Notes: a model not told the origin generated them from the letters alone. A stretch of 64,000 nucleotides of DNA from Rhodobacterales bacterium (GCA_008107755.1 VIRH01000087.1:124001-188000); one strand, 5' to 3'. Positions 15,165-24,218 are shown, counted from the stretch's first letter. A program made the numbers and translations.

Positions 15165-15281
15165 ATGCCAACTATCGGTATCCTGATGGCTGCGGTGATC
15201 TGGATCGGATTCGTTTATCACCTGATGCTGAAAAATGCATCAAAAAGACCGATCCTTTCGTCCGCAGCGAGCAACAAGTAA
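15165..15281 (+). CDS. Possible 38-residue small membrane protein
   Basis: An ATG-to-TAA frame of 38 codons lies in the gap upstream of the marR-like gene, ending 23 bases before that start. Residues 4-22 (IGILMAAVIWIGFVYHLML) would form one membrane helix, followed by a basic tail. No clear Shine-Dalgarno precedes it. It is either a real small membrane protein or chance; support is weak. Confidence 0.25.
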   Translation: MPTIGILMAAVIWIGFVYHLMLKNASKRPILSSAASNK

Positions 15282-15304
15282 CAATCGACCAGAATTAAGT
15301 CAAT

Positions 15305-15862
15305 ATGACTGACATAAATTTCAAGCCAGCGCAGTCTGCTCCATCGGCCAAGCTCCCTCAGGACGAATCGTCCCTACTGACGTCAGGTGAGGAAGGAGCA
15401 TTGGCGTATGATCTGATCGAGCTTCTGTTCTTCGCCTACCGTGATTTCACCGGCGACCCGGACGAGGCGCTCGCGCGGTTCGACTTCGGCCGCGCTCACC
15501 ACCGGGTGCTGCATTTCGTCGACCGGAACCCGGGGATCATGGTCACCGATCTCCTCGGCATCCTCGGGATCACGAAGCAGAGCCTCGGCCGTGTTTTGAA
15601 GCAACTGGTCGATGAGGGCATGATAGAGCAGCGCGAGGGGCACCACGACCGGCGCCAGCGGCTGCTCTACACAACGCCCATCGGTCATGACCTGGCGGTG
15701 GACCTGACACGTCTGCAACAAAGGCGCCTTGAACGCGCCCTAATTGACTTGCCAGATGGCAGCGAGGAAATTGTCCGCACGTTCTTGCTTCGGATGATCG
15801 ATCCCGAAGCCCGATCGGACATTCTCAAACTGATCCGAAGCCCCTTCGGGCTGAAGGACTGA
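15305..15862 (+). CDS. MarR-family regulator, PetP-like
   Basis: A 185-residue winged-helix protein. The segment NPGIMVTDLLGILGITKQSL is the HTH and QREGHHDRRQRLLYTT is the wing, both typical of MarR. It is followed 35 bases later by an OmpR-type response regulator. That order matches petP-petR of Rhodobacter capsulatus, where petR was reported as needed for cytochrome bc1 production. The bc1 genes here lie 37 kb away, so any functional link is inference. Transcribed with the next two genes. Confidence 0.85.
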   Translation: MTDINFKPAQSAPSAKLPQDESSLLTSGEEGALAYDLIELLFFAYRDFTGDPDEALARFDFGRAHHRVLHFVDRNPGIMVTDLLGILGITKQSLGRVLKQLVDEGMIEQREGHHDRRQRLLYTTPIGHDLAVDLTRLQQRRLERALIDLPDGSEEIVRTFLLRMIDPEARSDILKLIRSPFGLKD

Positions 15863-15897
15863 CAGAGCCTTTTTCAAGAAGGACGACACGAGCGAAT

Positions 15898-16596
15898 ATG
15901 AACCCCCAGCCGCCTGACGACAATGCAAACCACATCCTTCTCGTCGATGACGACAAGCGCATCAGGGACCTGCTTTCCAGGCTGCTGAAAGACAACGGCT
16001 TCCGGGTCTCCGTGGCCGGCAATTCCGCTGAGGCCCGCACCTGCCTGTCGGGGCTGGAATTCGACCTGATCATCCTGGACGTGATGATGCCGGGCGAAAC
16101 CGGTATCGAGCTTGCGACCCATCTGAGGAAGGACTCCCAGGTTCCGATCCTGATGCTGACGGCCAGATCCGATGCGCCCGATCGCATCGCCGGCCTGGAA
16201 GCCGGCGTGGACGATTACCTGACCAAGCCATTTGAGCCACGGGAACTGATGCTACGCATCGCCGCCATCCTGAGACGTGGCAGCCAGCAGCCCGTTGTTG
16301 CAGCGGAAGAGATCCACTTCGGTCCCTTCTCCTTCAATGCCGCCCGTGGTGAATTGAAGAACGGCGAGGCCATGGTGCGTCTGACCGACCGGGAAAAGCA
16401 GATCCTCTCGATCTTCGCCGAACGGCCCGGCGCAACGGTGCCACGGCACAAGATCGTGGGGGATGAGAGCGGACTTGGCGAGAGAACGGTCGACGTCCAG
16501 ATCAACAGGCTCCGGCGCAAGATCGAATCTGATCCCGGAAACCCGATCTATCTGCAGACGGTCCGGGGCATCGGCTACCGCCTCGCCTGCGACTGA
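15898..16596 (+). CDS. OmpR-type response regulator, PetR-like
   Basis: A 232-residue protein with a receiver domain (residues about 15-128) carrying the acidic pair in VDDDKR, the phospho-acceptor Asp in IILDVMMPGETG and the conserved Lys in LTKPFEP. An OmpR/PhoB winged helix follows (about 135-230; QINRLRRKIESDPGNP near the end). It is probably phosphorylated by the kinase encoded 11 bases downstream. The preceding MarR gene makes the arrangement PetP-PetR-like. Confidence 0.92.
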   Translation: MNPQPPDDNANHILLVDDDKRIRDLLSRLLKDNGFRVSVAGNSAEARTCLSGLEFDLIILDVMMPGETGIELATHLRKDSQVPILMLTARSDAPDRIAGLEAGVDDYLTKPFEPRELMLRIAAILRRGSQQPVVAAEEIHFGPFSFNAARGELKNGEAMVRLTDREKQILSIFAERPGATVPRHKIVGDESGLGERTVDVQINRLRRKIESDPGNPIYLQTVRGIGYRLACD

Positions 16597-16607
16597 GCCC
16601 CGCGCAC

Positions 16608-18002
16608 ATGTCGAGCCTAGCAGCCTATCTTCGGCGCATCCCGTTCATGAGTGCCCTCGCTCCTCTTCTGGTGGTCTACAGGTTCATGTCCCGGATCATC
16701 TACCGGGTCATGCCGAAGGGTCTGTTCACCCGGACATTCCTGATCATCGTCGCACCGATCGTCATCCTGCAGTCCGTGCTCGTTTTCGTGTTCATGGAAC
16801 GCCATTATCAGCTCGTGTCCCGGCGGATGTCCGAAGCGGTGGTCCGGGAACTTGCGGCGGTCGTCTATATCCTCGATAACTATCCGCAGGATCCTGAGAA
16901 CAGGACAATCGAAGCCCTCGGGTCGACCGCACTCGGCATGTCCATTTCCGTGATGCCCCTCGAGCCACTGCCAGCCCCGACGCAGAAACCCTTTTTTGAC
17001 GTCATCGACAAGGAGCTGAGCCTTGCCATCAGCCAGCGGATCGGCAAGCCGTTCTGGATCGACACTGTCGGTCGCTCCCGCTTCGTCGAGATTCGTATTC
17101 AGCTCGCGGATTCAATCCTGAGAGTGTTCACGAGACGCAGCCAGACCTATGCATCCAACTCGCATATCTTCCTCGTCTGGATGTTCTCCACCTCGCTCGT
17201 GCTGGTCGTCATAGCGCTGCTCTTCCTGCGCAACCAGATCCGCCCGATCGTGCGGCTGGCAACCGCCGCGGACGCGTTCGGCAAGGGACGACCGGTGGAA
17301 GATTTTCGCGCGAGCGGCGCCCGGGAAGTCCGCCAGGCAAGCCTTGCCTTTATCGACATGCGCCGACGGATCGAACGTCAGATCGAGCAGCGCACGACCA
17401 TGCTTGCCGGGGTTAGCCACGACCTGCGCACGATCCTCACGCGCCTGCGGCTGCAACTGGCATTTCTGGACGACACGTCCGAACGCGACGCCATGCGCAA
17501 GGACATCGACGAGATGACCCATATGCTGGAAGACTATCTTGCCTTCGCCAGCGGTGACGCGGACGAGGACATCGAGACAGTCGACATGGCGCTTCTTCTG
17601 GAAGAGATTGAGGAAGAGGCCGAGATATCCGGAAACGACGTGAAAACCTTCTTCGAGGGAGAAGGTGAAACGAAGGTGAAGCGGCTTTCGATGAAACGCT
17701 GTCTGGCGAACCTCGTCGTCAACGGCTGCAAATATGGCAACCGGGTCGAAGTGCACGGCAGGATCGACAATCGCTGGCTCACCGTCACGGTCGACGACGA
17801 CGGCCCGGGCATTCCACCGGAAGAACGGGAAAACGCGTTCCGGGCGTTCCATCGCCTCGACATTGCCCGGAACATGGACGAGAGCGGCAGCGGGCTGGGC
17901 CTTGCCATCGCACGCGACATAGCACGCGGCCACGGCGGAGACCTCTATCTGGAAAGCAGTCTGCTCGGCGGCTTGAGGGCCCGGCTCAGGATACCCGCCT
18001 GA
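16608..18002 (+). CDS. Sensor histidine kinase, EnvZ-like
   Basis: A 464-residue membrane kinase: helices at about residues 40-65 and 183-207 flank a periplasmic domain of roughly 120 residues, then a HAMP linker, the dimerisation/phosphotransfer helix with the acceptor His in AGVSHDLRTILTR (note Ile where most kinases have Pro), and a catalytic domain with N box (NLVVNGCKYG), G1 (DDDGPGIP) and G2 (GSGLGLAI). It directly follows the response regulator, its likely partner. The signal is unknown. A long N-terminal tail of about 40 residues precedes the first helix. Confidence 0.92.
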   Translation: MSSLAAYLRRIPFMSALAPLLVVYRFMSRIIYRVMPKGLFTRTFLIIVAPIVILQSVLVFVFMERHYQLVSRRMSEAVVRELAAVVYILDNYPQDPENRTIEALGSTALGMSISVMPLEPLPAPTQKPFFDVIDKELSLAISQRIGKPFWIDTVGRSRFVEIRIQLADSILRVFTRRSQTYASNSHIFLVWMFSTSLVLVVIALLFLRNQIRPIVRLATAADAFGKGRPVEDFRASGAREVRQASLAFIDMRRRIERQIEQRTTMLAGVSHDLRTILTRLRLQLAFLDDTSERDAMRKDIDEMTHMLEDYLAFASGDADEDIETVDMALLLEEIEEEAEISGNDVKTFFEGEGETKVKRLSMKRCLANLVVNGCKYGNRVEVHGRIDNRWLTVTVDDDGPGIPPEERENAFRAFHRLDIARNMDESGSGLGLAIARDIARGHGGDLYLESSLLGGLRARLRIPA

Positions 18003-18031
18003 GCCGAAGGGTTGCAGTCATCACCCTGCGA

Positions 18032-18373
18032 TCAGAAGAGCCGTCCGCCAATCGGAACGTCCTTGTCCGGCGACAGAAGAACCACTTCACCTTCGTCGTC
18101 CGGCACCCCGAGTGTCAGGACTTCGGACATGAAGGGGCCGATCTGGCGCGGCGGAAAATTGACGACCGCCATCACCAGCCGTCCGTTCAGCGTGTCCGGC
18201 GTATAATGCTTGGTTATCTGTGCAGATGTCTTCTTGATGCCGATTTCGGGACCGAAATCGATCCGCAATTTATAGGCAGGCTTGCGTGCCTCGGGAAATT
18301 CTTCCGCTTCCAGCACGCGACCGACGCGCACATCGACTTTCAGAAAGTCATCGAACTTGATCTGGTCGCTCAC
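18032..18373 (-). CDS. csaA: CsaA-type tRNA-binding protein
   Basis: A 113-residue OB-fold protein with the CsaA/Trbp111 signature: FDDFLKVDVRVGRVLEAEEF, then FGPEIGIKKTSAQITKHY, then GRLVMAVVNFPPRQIGPF. Proteins of this group bind tRNA and have been described as export chaperones. Convergent with the kinase gene (28-base gap) and followed upstream by a TetR gene on the same strand. Confidence 0.9.
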   Translation of the reverse strand: MSDQIKFDDFLKVDVRVGRVLEAEEFPEARKPAYKLRIDFGPEIGIKKTSAQITKHYTPDTLNGRLVMAVVNFPPRQIGPFMSEVLTLGVPDDEGEVVLLSPDKDVPIGGRLF

Positions 18374-18439
18374 GAACTCATCCTCTTGTTTCGCGCGCGA
18401 CCATGCCGTCTCGTTTAAAAGAGCGCAAGCCCGGGACCT

Positions 18440-19132
18440 TCAGGCGCCGACAGGAACGTCTTCGTCATACCCTTTCTCGGCGCTCTCGGAAGCAGATGAG
18501 CGATCACGGCGGCGTTCGGACGCCTTGCGGAAAAACGAACGCACGCCTTTGGCGACACCTTCCACACGGTCGAAGCGGCGCATGAAGGACGATCCGCGGT
18601 CCAGCTCCGTGTCGAGCTTGGCCATCGTACGTGGCATGCCTTCGTCGGTTTCGTTCAGCCAGACGCCGACGACGCGGGCAAACGCCACCGCAAGTCCTTG
18701 CCCCATGACGCCACCCTTCACGCCGGAGACATCAATACCGGCAGCAATCAGCATCCACTTCTGCGACCGCACCTCCAGGGTGTTGAATTCCAGCGCGAGA
18801 GCGGGATCCTGCCGCGCGGCCTTGTGCAGGGCGCGGACGGCCTCCTTGTGTTCCGAAAGAGCATCGATGCGCGACATCAGAACATCGAACAGCCGGTCTC
18901 TGGCAGGCTGATCGGCCATGTCCTCGTCGCGCTCGTCGAGAACCTCCTTGTCGACCGCCTCTGCGAAAGCGGCAACCATGGCAAGCCTGGAGGGAAAGGC
19001 GGAGCGCATCTCGGAAAGTCGGACGCCGGCAGTCTCTGCGACAAGCGGAAGAGAGACCTCCTCATAGGGCCGCTGCGCGAGCAGGTCCAGAAAGGTCTTG
19101 AGGATCTTTTGCCTGGTTTTTGCAGTCACCAT
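18440..19132 (-). CDS. TetR-family transcriptional regulator with long charged C-terminus
   Basis: A 230-residue protein starting at ATG 19132, preceded by GGAGAG at good spacing. The N-terminal HTH is residues about 4-50 (TRQKILKTFLDLLAQRPYEE then VSLPLVAETAGVRLSEM). The C-terminal 40 residues are unusually rich in Arg, Asp and Ser and look disordered. No effector can be inferred. A DNA-free role, as in COQ9-like TetR folds, is conceivable but not supported by any motif I can see. Confidence 0.8.
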   Translation of the reverse strand: MVTAKTRQKILKTFLDLLAQRPYEEVSLPLVAETAGVRLSEMRSAFPSRLAMVAAFAEAVDKEVLDERDEDMADQPARDRLFDVLMSRIDALSEHKEAVRALHKAARQDPALALEFNTLEVRSQKWMLIAAGIDVSGVKGGVMGQGLAVAFARVVGVWLNETDEGMPRTMAKLDTELDRGSSFMRRFDRVEGVAKGVRSFFRKASERRRDRSSASESAEKGYDEDVPVGA

Positions 19133-19259
19133 CGAACACTCTCCAGTTTTGCGTTTCATCCCTGAAGATAGGAACGATCACCCGGTGAGAAAAGGGTGAT
19201 GATCTCCTCGTTTTTGCGCTGCGTCCGTCTTCGAGATCTCTGTTTTAAGACTTGGTTGC

Positions 19260-19285
19260 GGAACCAGCCCCGTGCGCGGCGCGTT
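19260..19285 (+). promoter_or_regulatory. EcfG-type general stress promoter
   Basis: GGAAC at 19260-19264 and CGTT at 19282-19285 are separated by 17 bases, matching the consensus recognised by the alphaproteobacterial general stress sigma factor EcfG. It lies 154 bases upstream of a YciE/YciF-type ferritin-like gene, a class often found in such regulons. Confidence 0.7.
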
Positions 19286-19438
19286 GGTAGTGGAGAAGGC
19301 TGAACCACCGGTAAAAATTACAGGTGCCGAGACGGCAACTGTGATCGTCCCCGGAACGATCCTTCAGGACTGAATGATTGGATTAGGCGTGCCCCCCGCA
19401 ATCTCGGGAATACAGGACGCGCTTTCGAGGAGACCCCG

Positions 19439-19912
19439 ATGAAAACTTTAGCTGACGCCTTCGAACACACGCTTCAGGACATTTATTACGCCGAGAAGAA
19501 ACTGACCAAGACAATGCCCAAGCTGCAGAGCGCGGCCAACGGCAAGAAGCTGAAAGACGCTATCGGCTCGCATCTTGAAGAGACCAAGGGCCAGGTGAAG
19601 ACGCTGGAAAAGGTTTTCAAGTCCATCGGAAAGAAACCGTCCGGGGAAAAATGCGACGCGATTGAAGGTCTGATCAAGGAAACCAACAGCATCCTTGATG
19701 AAGCCAAGGGAACGGCGAAGAACGTCGCCCTGCTTGCCGCCTGCCAGGCTGTCGAGCACTACGAAATTGCGCGTTACGGAACCCTGCGCGAATGGGCAAA
19801 GGTTCTTGGGCACGAGGAGGCGCATGACCTTCTCACAAGTATTCTCGATCAGGAAAAAGCTGCCAACAGCAAGCTGACCAACTTGGCGGTCTCGACCATC
19901 AACGAAAGCTGA
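19439..19912 (+). CDS. Ferritin-like DUF892 (YciE/YciF-type) stress protein
   Basis: A 157-residue all-helical protein. The opening TLADAFEHTLQDIYYAEKKL, the later ACQAVEHYEIARYGTLREWA and the repeated Glu/His positions are those of the YciE/YciF family, which forms ferritin-like four-helix bundles with a possible di-metal site. Members are commonly induced by osmotic and general stress. CGAGGAG precedes the ATG. The upstream EcfG-type promoter at 19260-19285 fits that role. Confidence 0.9.
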   Translation: MKTLADAFEHTLQDIYYAEKKLTKTMPKLQSAANGKKLKDAIGSHLEETKGQVKTLEKVFKSIGKKPSGEKCDAIEGLIKETNSILDEAKGTAKNVALLAACQAVEHYEIARYGTLREWAKVLGHEEAHDLLTSILDQEKAANSKLTNLAVSTINES

Positions 19913-19996
19913 TCACGCCTCCCTCTTCCGGGAGTTTTGTCGCCGTGGGTGGTAGCCGCATCGCCCTCTCATGCTACCGTTCCGCGCGGCAGGACA

Positions 19997-20030
19997 GGGA
20001 TGGAGCGTGCCGAAACGCACGCTTCATCCC
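19997..20030. terminator. Terminator-like hairpin between convergent genes
   Basis: A 14-base stem (19997-20010 with 20017-20030, one G-U pair) closes a 6-base loop, followed by GCTATTTTC. It lies between the convergent stress-protein and proC genes and probably ends the former. The T run is imperfect. Confidence 0.55.
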
Positions 20031-20096
20031 GCTATTTTCATACTATGCGAGTGCTATAGCCTTGAGCCTGTGCGGGCCTGAGCCGCCGACGGGTCG

Positions 20097-20918
20097 TCAG
20101 CCCGCAAGATCCCGTGCCCGTTTGACGGCAGCCGCGACCGCTGCGGTCATGACCGGCTGAATGCCGCTTTCCTCATGCATCAGGACATCGAGCGCCGCCG
20201 CCGTGGTTCCGTTGGGGCTGGTCACGTTCTTGCGCAGGACGGCAGGATCCTCACCCGACTGGTGCATCAGCTCACCCGCGCCGCAAACTGTTGCGATCGC
20301 GAGTTCCTCGGCTAGCTCTCCGGGAAGACCAGCCGCCTTGCCTGCCGCGCTCAGGGCCTCGGCCAGATAGAACACATAGGCCGGCCCGGAACCGCTGACA
20401 CCGGTCACGAGGTCGATCTGATCTTCGTTCTCCAGCCACACGACCTTGCCAACGGCCGATAGAAGCTGCGTCACGTCCGCTTTCTGGGCTTCGCTCACCT
20501 CACTGGTCGGATACACAGCAGTGATACCGCGCTTCACCATCGCAGGTGTGTTCGGCATGCAGCGACACACGGGAACAGTGCCGAAAGCCTTGTGAAACTT
20601 TTCTACCGGTGTACCGGCCGCAACCGACAGCACCAGGGTATCGGCAGCAACAGCGCTGGCCAGCCCCGGAAGGACCTCGTCCATCATCTGCGGTTTTACG
20701 GCAACCAGAACGATTCCGGCGGTCAGATCTGCGGGCACCTCGCCGACATGGCGGATGCCATGTTTCTTGAGGAGCGCCTCCATCTCATCCGAAAGGCGGG
20801 GATCGCAGACCATGATGGCAGACGGATCAATGCCTTCCGCCATCCAGCCAGACAACATGGCCCCTCCCATCTTGCCGGCACCGACGAGAAGGAAGGGACG
20901 ATCTTTGGAAAAATTCAT
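20097..20918 (-). CDS. proC: Pyrroline-5-carboxylate reductase
   Basis: A 273-residue enzyme catalysing the last step of proline synthesis. The N-terminal Rossmann motif is LVGAGKMGGAMLSGW; the C-terminal substrate/dimer region includes VTGVSGSGPAYVFYLAEAL and the NVTSPNGTTAAAL signature. Its ATG overlaps the stop of the upstream YbjN-like gene by 4 bases, so the two are translationally coupled, a common order in alphaproteobacteria. Confidence 0.95.
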   Translation of the reverse strand: MNFSKDRPFLLVGAGKMGGAMLSGWMAEGIDPSAIMVCDPRLSDEMEALLKKHGIRHVGEVPADLTAGIVLVAVKPQMMDEVLPGLASAVAADTLVLSVAAGTPVEKFHKAFGTVPVCRCMPNTPAMVKRGITAVYPTSEVSEAQKADVTQLLSAVGKVVWLENEDQIDLVTGVSGSGPAYVFYLAEALSAAGKAAGLPGELAEELAIATVCGAGELMHQSGEDPAVLRKNVTSPNGTTAAALDVLMHEESGIQPVMTAAVAAAVKRARDLAG

Positions 20919-21415
20919 GCTTCTCCTGCGGTTTCAAACAAGGCGGTGTTCATTGCATCCGTCGCCGAATGACCGGCCCAGACAACGAACTGAAAGGCTT
21001 GATAGAAACGCTCGCAGTTTTCAAGTGCATTCGTCAGCATGCCTTCGATCTGTGCCGAGGATGCGTCCGCCCCGCCGCTCAGCAGCAGCGACTGCCGGAA
21101 CATGACGACGTTCTCCTTGTGCCAGAGATCGAAATGGCCCATCCAAAGCTGCTCGTTGACCAGAGCCAGAAGGCGCACGATCTCCGTCTTGCGGGGCTCG
21201 GTGACCTTGAGATCGAAGGCGCAGGCCAGATGAAGGGCCTCGACTTCCGCCATCCAGGAAAAGGAAACGTGGTAATCGCTCCAGCTCCCCTGAAGGGAGA
21301 TGGTGATCTCGTCATCGTCCGATCGCTCGAAAGCCCAATCGTTCAATGCGGCGACAGTTTCGATTGTGTCGACGGGATTACCAGGTCGCTCGAGTTCAAT
21401 CTCGATAAGGCTCAT
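20915..21415 (-). CDS. YbjN domain-containing protein
   Basis: A 166-residue soluble protein of the YbjN family, named in databases as putative sensory transduction regulators but without a defined activity. The segments VAALNDWAFERSDDDEITIS and LVNEQLWMGHFDLWHKENVV are typical. Its stop overlaps the proC start (ATGA), so it is co-expressed with proC. Confidence 0.85.
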   Translation of the reverse strand: MSLIEIELERPGNPVDTIETVAALNDWAFERSDDDEITISLQGSWSDYHVSFSWMAEVEALHLACAFDLKVTEPRKTEIVRLLALVNEQLWMGHFDLWHKENVVMFRQSLLLSGGADASSAQIEGMLTNALENCERFYQAFQFVVWAGHSATDAMNTALFETAGEA

Positions 21416-21757
21416 GATGCCTTCTCCCCTTCAGAGCCGGAGCCGAACACCCGATCAGGATAACCGGGCAGGCTGCCGGGAAATGTCCCATGCCGGAGGA
21501 GCAACACGCGTCCTTTTAGGCCCTGAAAGAACCGGTTCCGCCTTGCTCCGACGAATCCCTGTTATCGTTGAGTATAGGAGCATGAAGGACTTAAGGGATA
21601 CATACAGAATGCCGTGAAAAAGACGAAACTTGTGGACGGTTCAGCAAGAAATTTAATCACGCTGCTCAAAATCGCTGCAATTCCGCCACGTCCACACGTC
21701 GTATTTCTGTCATCTGCAATCAACAGAAATCGAGCCCGTCGGACCTTCAAGTCGCGA
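21416..21757. other. Intergenic region, no gene recognised
   Basis: These 342 bases lie between the start of the ybjN-like gene and the stop of ubiK, both on the minus strand. The region should hold the ybjN-proC promoter. The stretch around 21600-21720 is more A+T-rich than its flanks. No protein-like frame, terminator or repeat stood out. Confidence 0.35.
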
Positions 21758-22024
21758 TCAGGCGCCTTTCTTGCTGCCGGTTTCGGGCTTTTCGAGCTTC
21801 GCAAGTCGCGCTTCCAGTGCCTCGACCTTGTCAAGTGCGCGCACCGCCATGTCCTTGACGGCTTCATGCTCCTCGCGGGACACGACGTCCATATCGGAGA
21901 GAAAGCGCTCCGCCTGAGCGCGAAATGCGGTTTCCACTTCCCTGCGCGCTCCCTGCGCGACGCCCGCGGCATCGGTCATCAGTTTAGCGAATTCGTCGAG
22001 CATCCGGTTCGGTCCCTGGGCCAT
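21758..22024 (-). CDS. ubiK: UbiK/YqiC-type ubiquinone biosynthesis accessory factor
   Basis: An 88-residue protein from ATG 22024 (GGAGGG upstream; an in-frame ATG lies 12 bases earlier). The start MAQGPNRMLDEFAKLM, the central REVETAFRAQAERFLSDMDV and the C-terminal coiled coil (ALDKVEALEARLAKLE) define the UbiK/BMFP family, trimeric membrane-associated factors that help aerobic ubiquinone synthesis. It is divergent from lgt. Confidence 0.85.
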   Translation of the reverse strand: MAQGPNRMLDEFAKLMTDAAGVAQGARREVETAFRAQAERFLSDMDVVSREEHEAVKDMAVRALDKVEALEARLAKLEKPETGSKKGA

Positions 22025-22229
22025 CAGACCCTCCATGATCAGGAAAAAAACGTTACCCCCGAGAGGTATGGGGGTTTTGACAGAACTTCAAGAACCAATT
22101 CAGCCATCCCCGTCTTCGTCTTTGCCGCAGGGTGGTCCCGCGCCCTGCCCGTGGCTTGACGCGCGGAACAAGATGGCGCAAGCGTTGCGCCGTCTCGATC
22201 CCGTCACAGACCAGCCGAAGGACCCGTCC

Positions 22230-23063
22230 GTGTTGCCATTGCTCGTCCTGCCATTTCCGGCCATCGATCCGGTTCTGATAGAATTCGGCCCCTTCGCCCT
22301 GCGCTGGTATGCGCTGGCATATATCGTCGGCATCATCCTCGCCTGGCGGTACATGCGATCGCTCGTCGTCAACGACACTCTCTGGGGCACCGTCCGCCGG
22401 CCCGACCCGGTCGCACTCGACGATTTCGTTCTGTGGGGCACACTCGGCATCATCATCGGCGGGCGGATCGGCTACGTGCTCTTCTACAATCCCGCCTATT
22501 ACATGGCTAACCCGGCGGAGATCCTCGCGGTCTGGACGGGCGGCATGTCGTTCCACGGCGGCTTTACCGGGACGGTGATCGCGATGATCCTGTTCGCGTG
22601 GCGGCGCGGGCTGTCGGTCTGGACCCTGTTCGACCTGGCGGGCTGCGCGGCTCCGATCGGCCTCTTCTTCGGCAGGATCGCCAATTTCATCAACGCCGAA
22701 TTGTGGGGGCGGCCGACCGACGTTCACTGGGCCTTTGTCTTTCCGGGAGCGGGGCCGGAGCCCAGACATCCGAGCCAGCTCTACGAAGCCGCCCTTGAAG
22801 GCATTGTGCTGTTCTGCGTGCTGCGCCTTCTCAGCAACCGCTTCAAGCTTCTGCAAAAGCCCGGTTTCCTTGCCGGCGCCTTCGCGGCCGGCTACGGAAT
22901 CGCGCGAACGATTTCGGAGTTCTTCCGGGTGCCCGATGCCCAGATCGGGTATCTGAGCGGCTTTCTGACCATGGGCATGCTGCTCTCCGTGCCGATGATC
23001 CTTGCAGGAATTGCAGCGATGGTCTGGGCGTCCAGCCGAGCGCGCGGAGCTCTTGCCGAGTGA
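22230..23063 (+). CDS. lgt: Prolipoprotein diacylglyceryl transferase
   Basis: A 277-residue inner-membrane enzyme that transfers diacylglycerol from phosphatidylglycerol to the lipobox Cys of prolipoproteins. I chose GTG 22230 because GAAGGA lies 7 bases upstream and the length then matches the family; the frame is open 65 codons further upstream but without Lgt-like sequence. Signature segments include GGMSFHGGFTGT and GRIANFINAELWGRPT, with about seven membrane helices. Its TGA overlaps the next GTG start. Confidence 0.95.
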   Translation: MLPLLVLPFPAIDPVLIEFGPFALRWYALAYIVGIILAWRYMRSLVVNDTLWGTVRRPDPVALDDFVLWGTLGIIIGGRIGYVLFYNPAYYMANPAEILAVWTGGMSFHGGFTGTVIAMILFAWRRGLSVWTLFDLAGCAAPIGLFFGRIANFINAELWGRPTDVHWAFVFPGAGPEPRHPSQLYEAALEGIVLFCVLRLLSNRFKLLQKPGFLAGAFAAGYGIARTISEFFRVPDAQIGYLSGFLTMGMLLSVPMILAGIAAMVWASSRARGALAE

Positions 23064-24148
23064 CGCGGCTGAAGGACAAGCTGAAGGCGCGCATCGCTGC
23101 CGAAGGGCCGATCTCCGTTGCCCAATACATGTCCGCATGTCTGGCCGATCCGGAATATGGCTACTACCAGACCCGCGACCCCTTCGGCGTGAAAGGGGAT
23201 TTCATCACCGCGCCGGACATCAGCCAGATGTTCGGCGAACTGATCGGGGCATCCTGCCTGACGGCATTCGAGGGACTGGACGCGGCGCAGCCTTTTCAGC
23301 TGGCCGAACTCGGTCCCGGCCGCGGCACTCTGATGGCCGATCTGCTCCGCACGGCCACCCTGCGGCCGGCATTCCTCGAGGCAGCCCGTCTCAACCTGGT
23401 GGAAACCAGCGAACGCCTGCGGTCCGTCCAGAAGAAAACCCTGAAGAACGCCCCCCTTGCGCCGGAGTTCCGGAACACATTCGAGGAGGTTCCGGACGGG
23501 CCTTTGATCCTCTTCGCCAACGAGTTCTTCGATGCCCTGCCGATCCATCAGTTCGTGAAAACGCCCGACGGTTGGCGTGAACGACAGGTCGGGCTGGACA
23601 CGGCTGGCGAACTTGTCTTCGGCGCCGGTGCCGCGAAGCTACCCGCCGGGGCGGTGCCTCCGGATTTCGAGAATTGCCCGGCGGGCACGATCATCGAGAC
23701 TCAGCCTGCCGCGAACGCCATCGCCGCAGCCATCGGCGCACGGCTGGCGACCCATGGCGGCGTCGCTCTTTTCATCGACTACGGCTATGTCAGGACGGCC
23801 CCAGGCGATACGCTGCAGGCGCTCTATAAACACACCTATGATGACGTCCTCGCGCACCCTGGTGAAGCCGACCTGACCGCGCATGTGAACTTCGAGGCCC
23901 TTGCCGCCGCAGCGGTCGGGGCGGGCGCCCGCACTTGCCCGCCGCTCACCCAGGGCGATTTCCTGCTCCGATTGGGTCTGCTTGAGCGCGCCGGAGCGCT
24001 CGGCGCCGGAAAATCCGCCAGGGAACAGGACGCCATCCGCGACGTGGTCGAGCGCCTGGCTGCGCCCGAACAGATGGGCGGACTTTTCAAGGTTCTGGCG
24101 ATTACCGGCCCGCGCGACCGCATCGCACCGTTTGACACGCCCGGCTGA
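23060..24148 (+). CDS. MidA/NDUFAF7-type SAM-dependent methyltransferase
   Basis: A 362-residue class I methyltransferase of the former DUF185 family. The start APDISQMFGELIGA region, the SAM motif LAELGPGRGTLMADLL and FANEFFDALPIHQF are characteristic. Mitochondrial NDUFAF7 dimethylates an arginine in complex I subunit NDUFS2; the bacterial target is presumed similar. The start is a GTG overlapping the lgt stop (GTGA). It is the second gene of the lgt-pgeF group. Confidence 0.88.
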   Translation: MTRLKDKLKARIAAEGPISVAQYMSACLADPEYGYYQTRDPFGVKGDFITAPDISQMFGELIGASCLTAFEGLDAAQPFQLAELGPGRGTLMADLLRTATLRPAFLEAARLNLVETSERLRSVQKKTLKNAPLAPEFRNTFEEVPDGPLILFANEFFDALPIHQFVKTPDGWRERQVGLDTAGELVFGAGAAKLPAGAVPPDFENCPAGTIIETQPAANAIAAAIGARLATHGGVALFIDYGYVRTAPGDTLQALYKHTYDDVLAHPGEADLTAHVNFEALAAAAVGAGARTCPPLTQGDFLLRLGLLERAGALGAGKSAREQDAIRDVVERLAAPEQMGGLFKVLAITGPRDRIAPFDTPG

Positions 24149-24218
24149 AACACTCAAGGATCGGGTCCGGCAGCTGCGAATCGCGGCCTGCCGCAAGGAA
24201 TACTCTGGCTGGAAGCGA

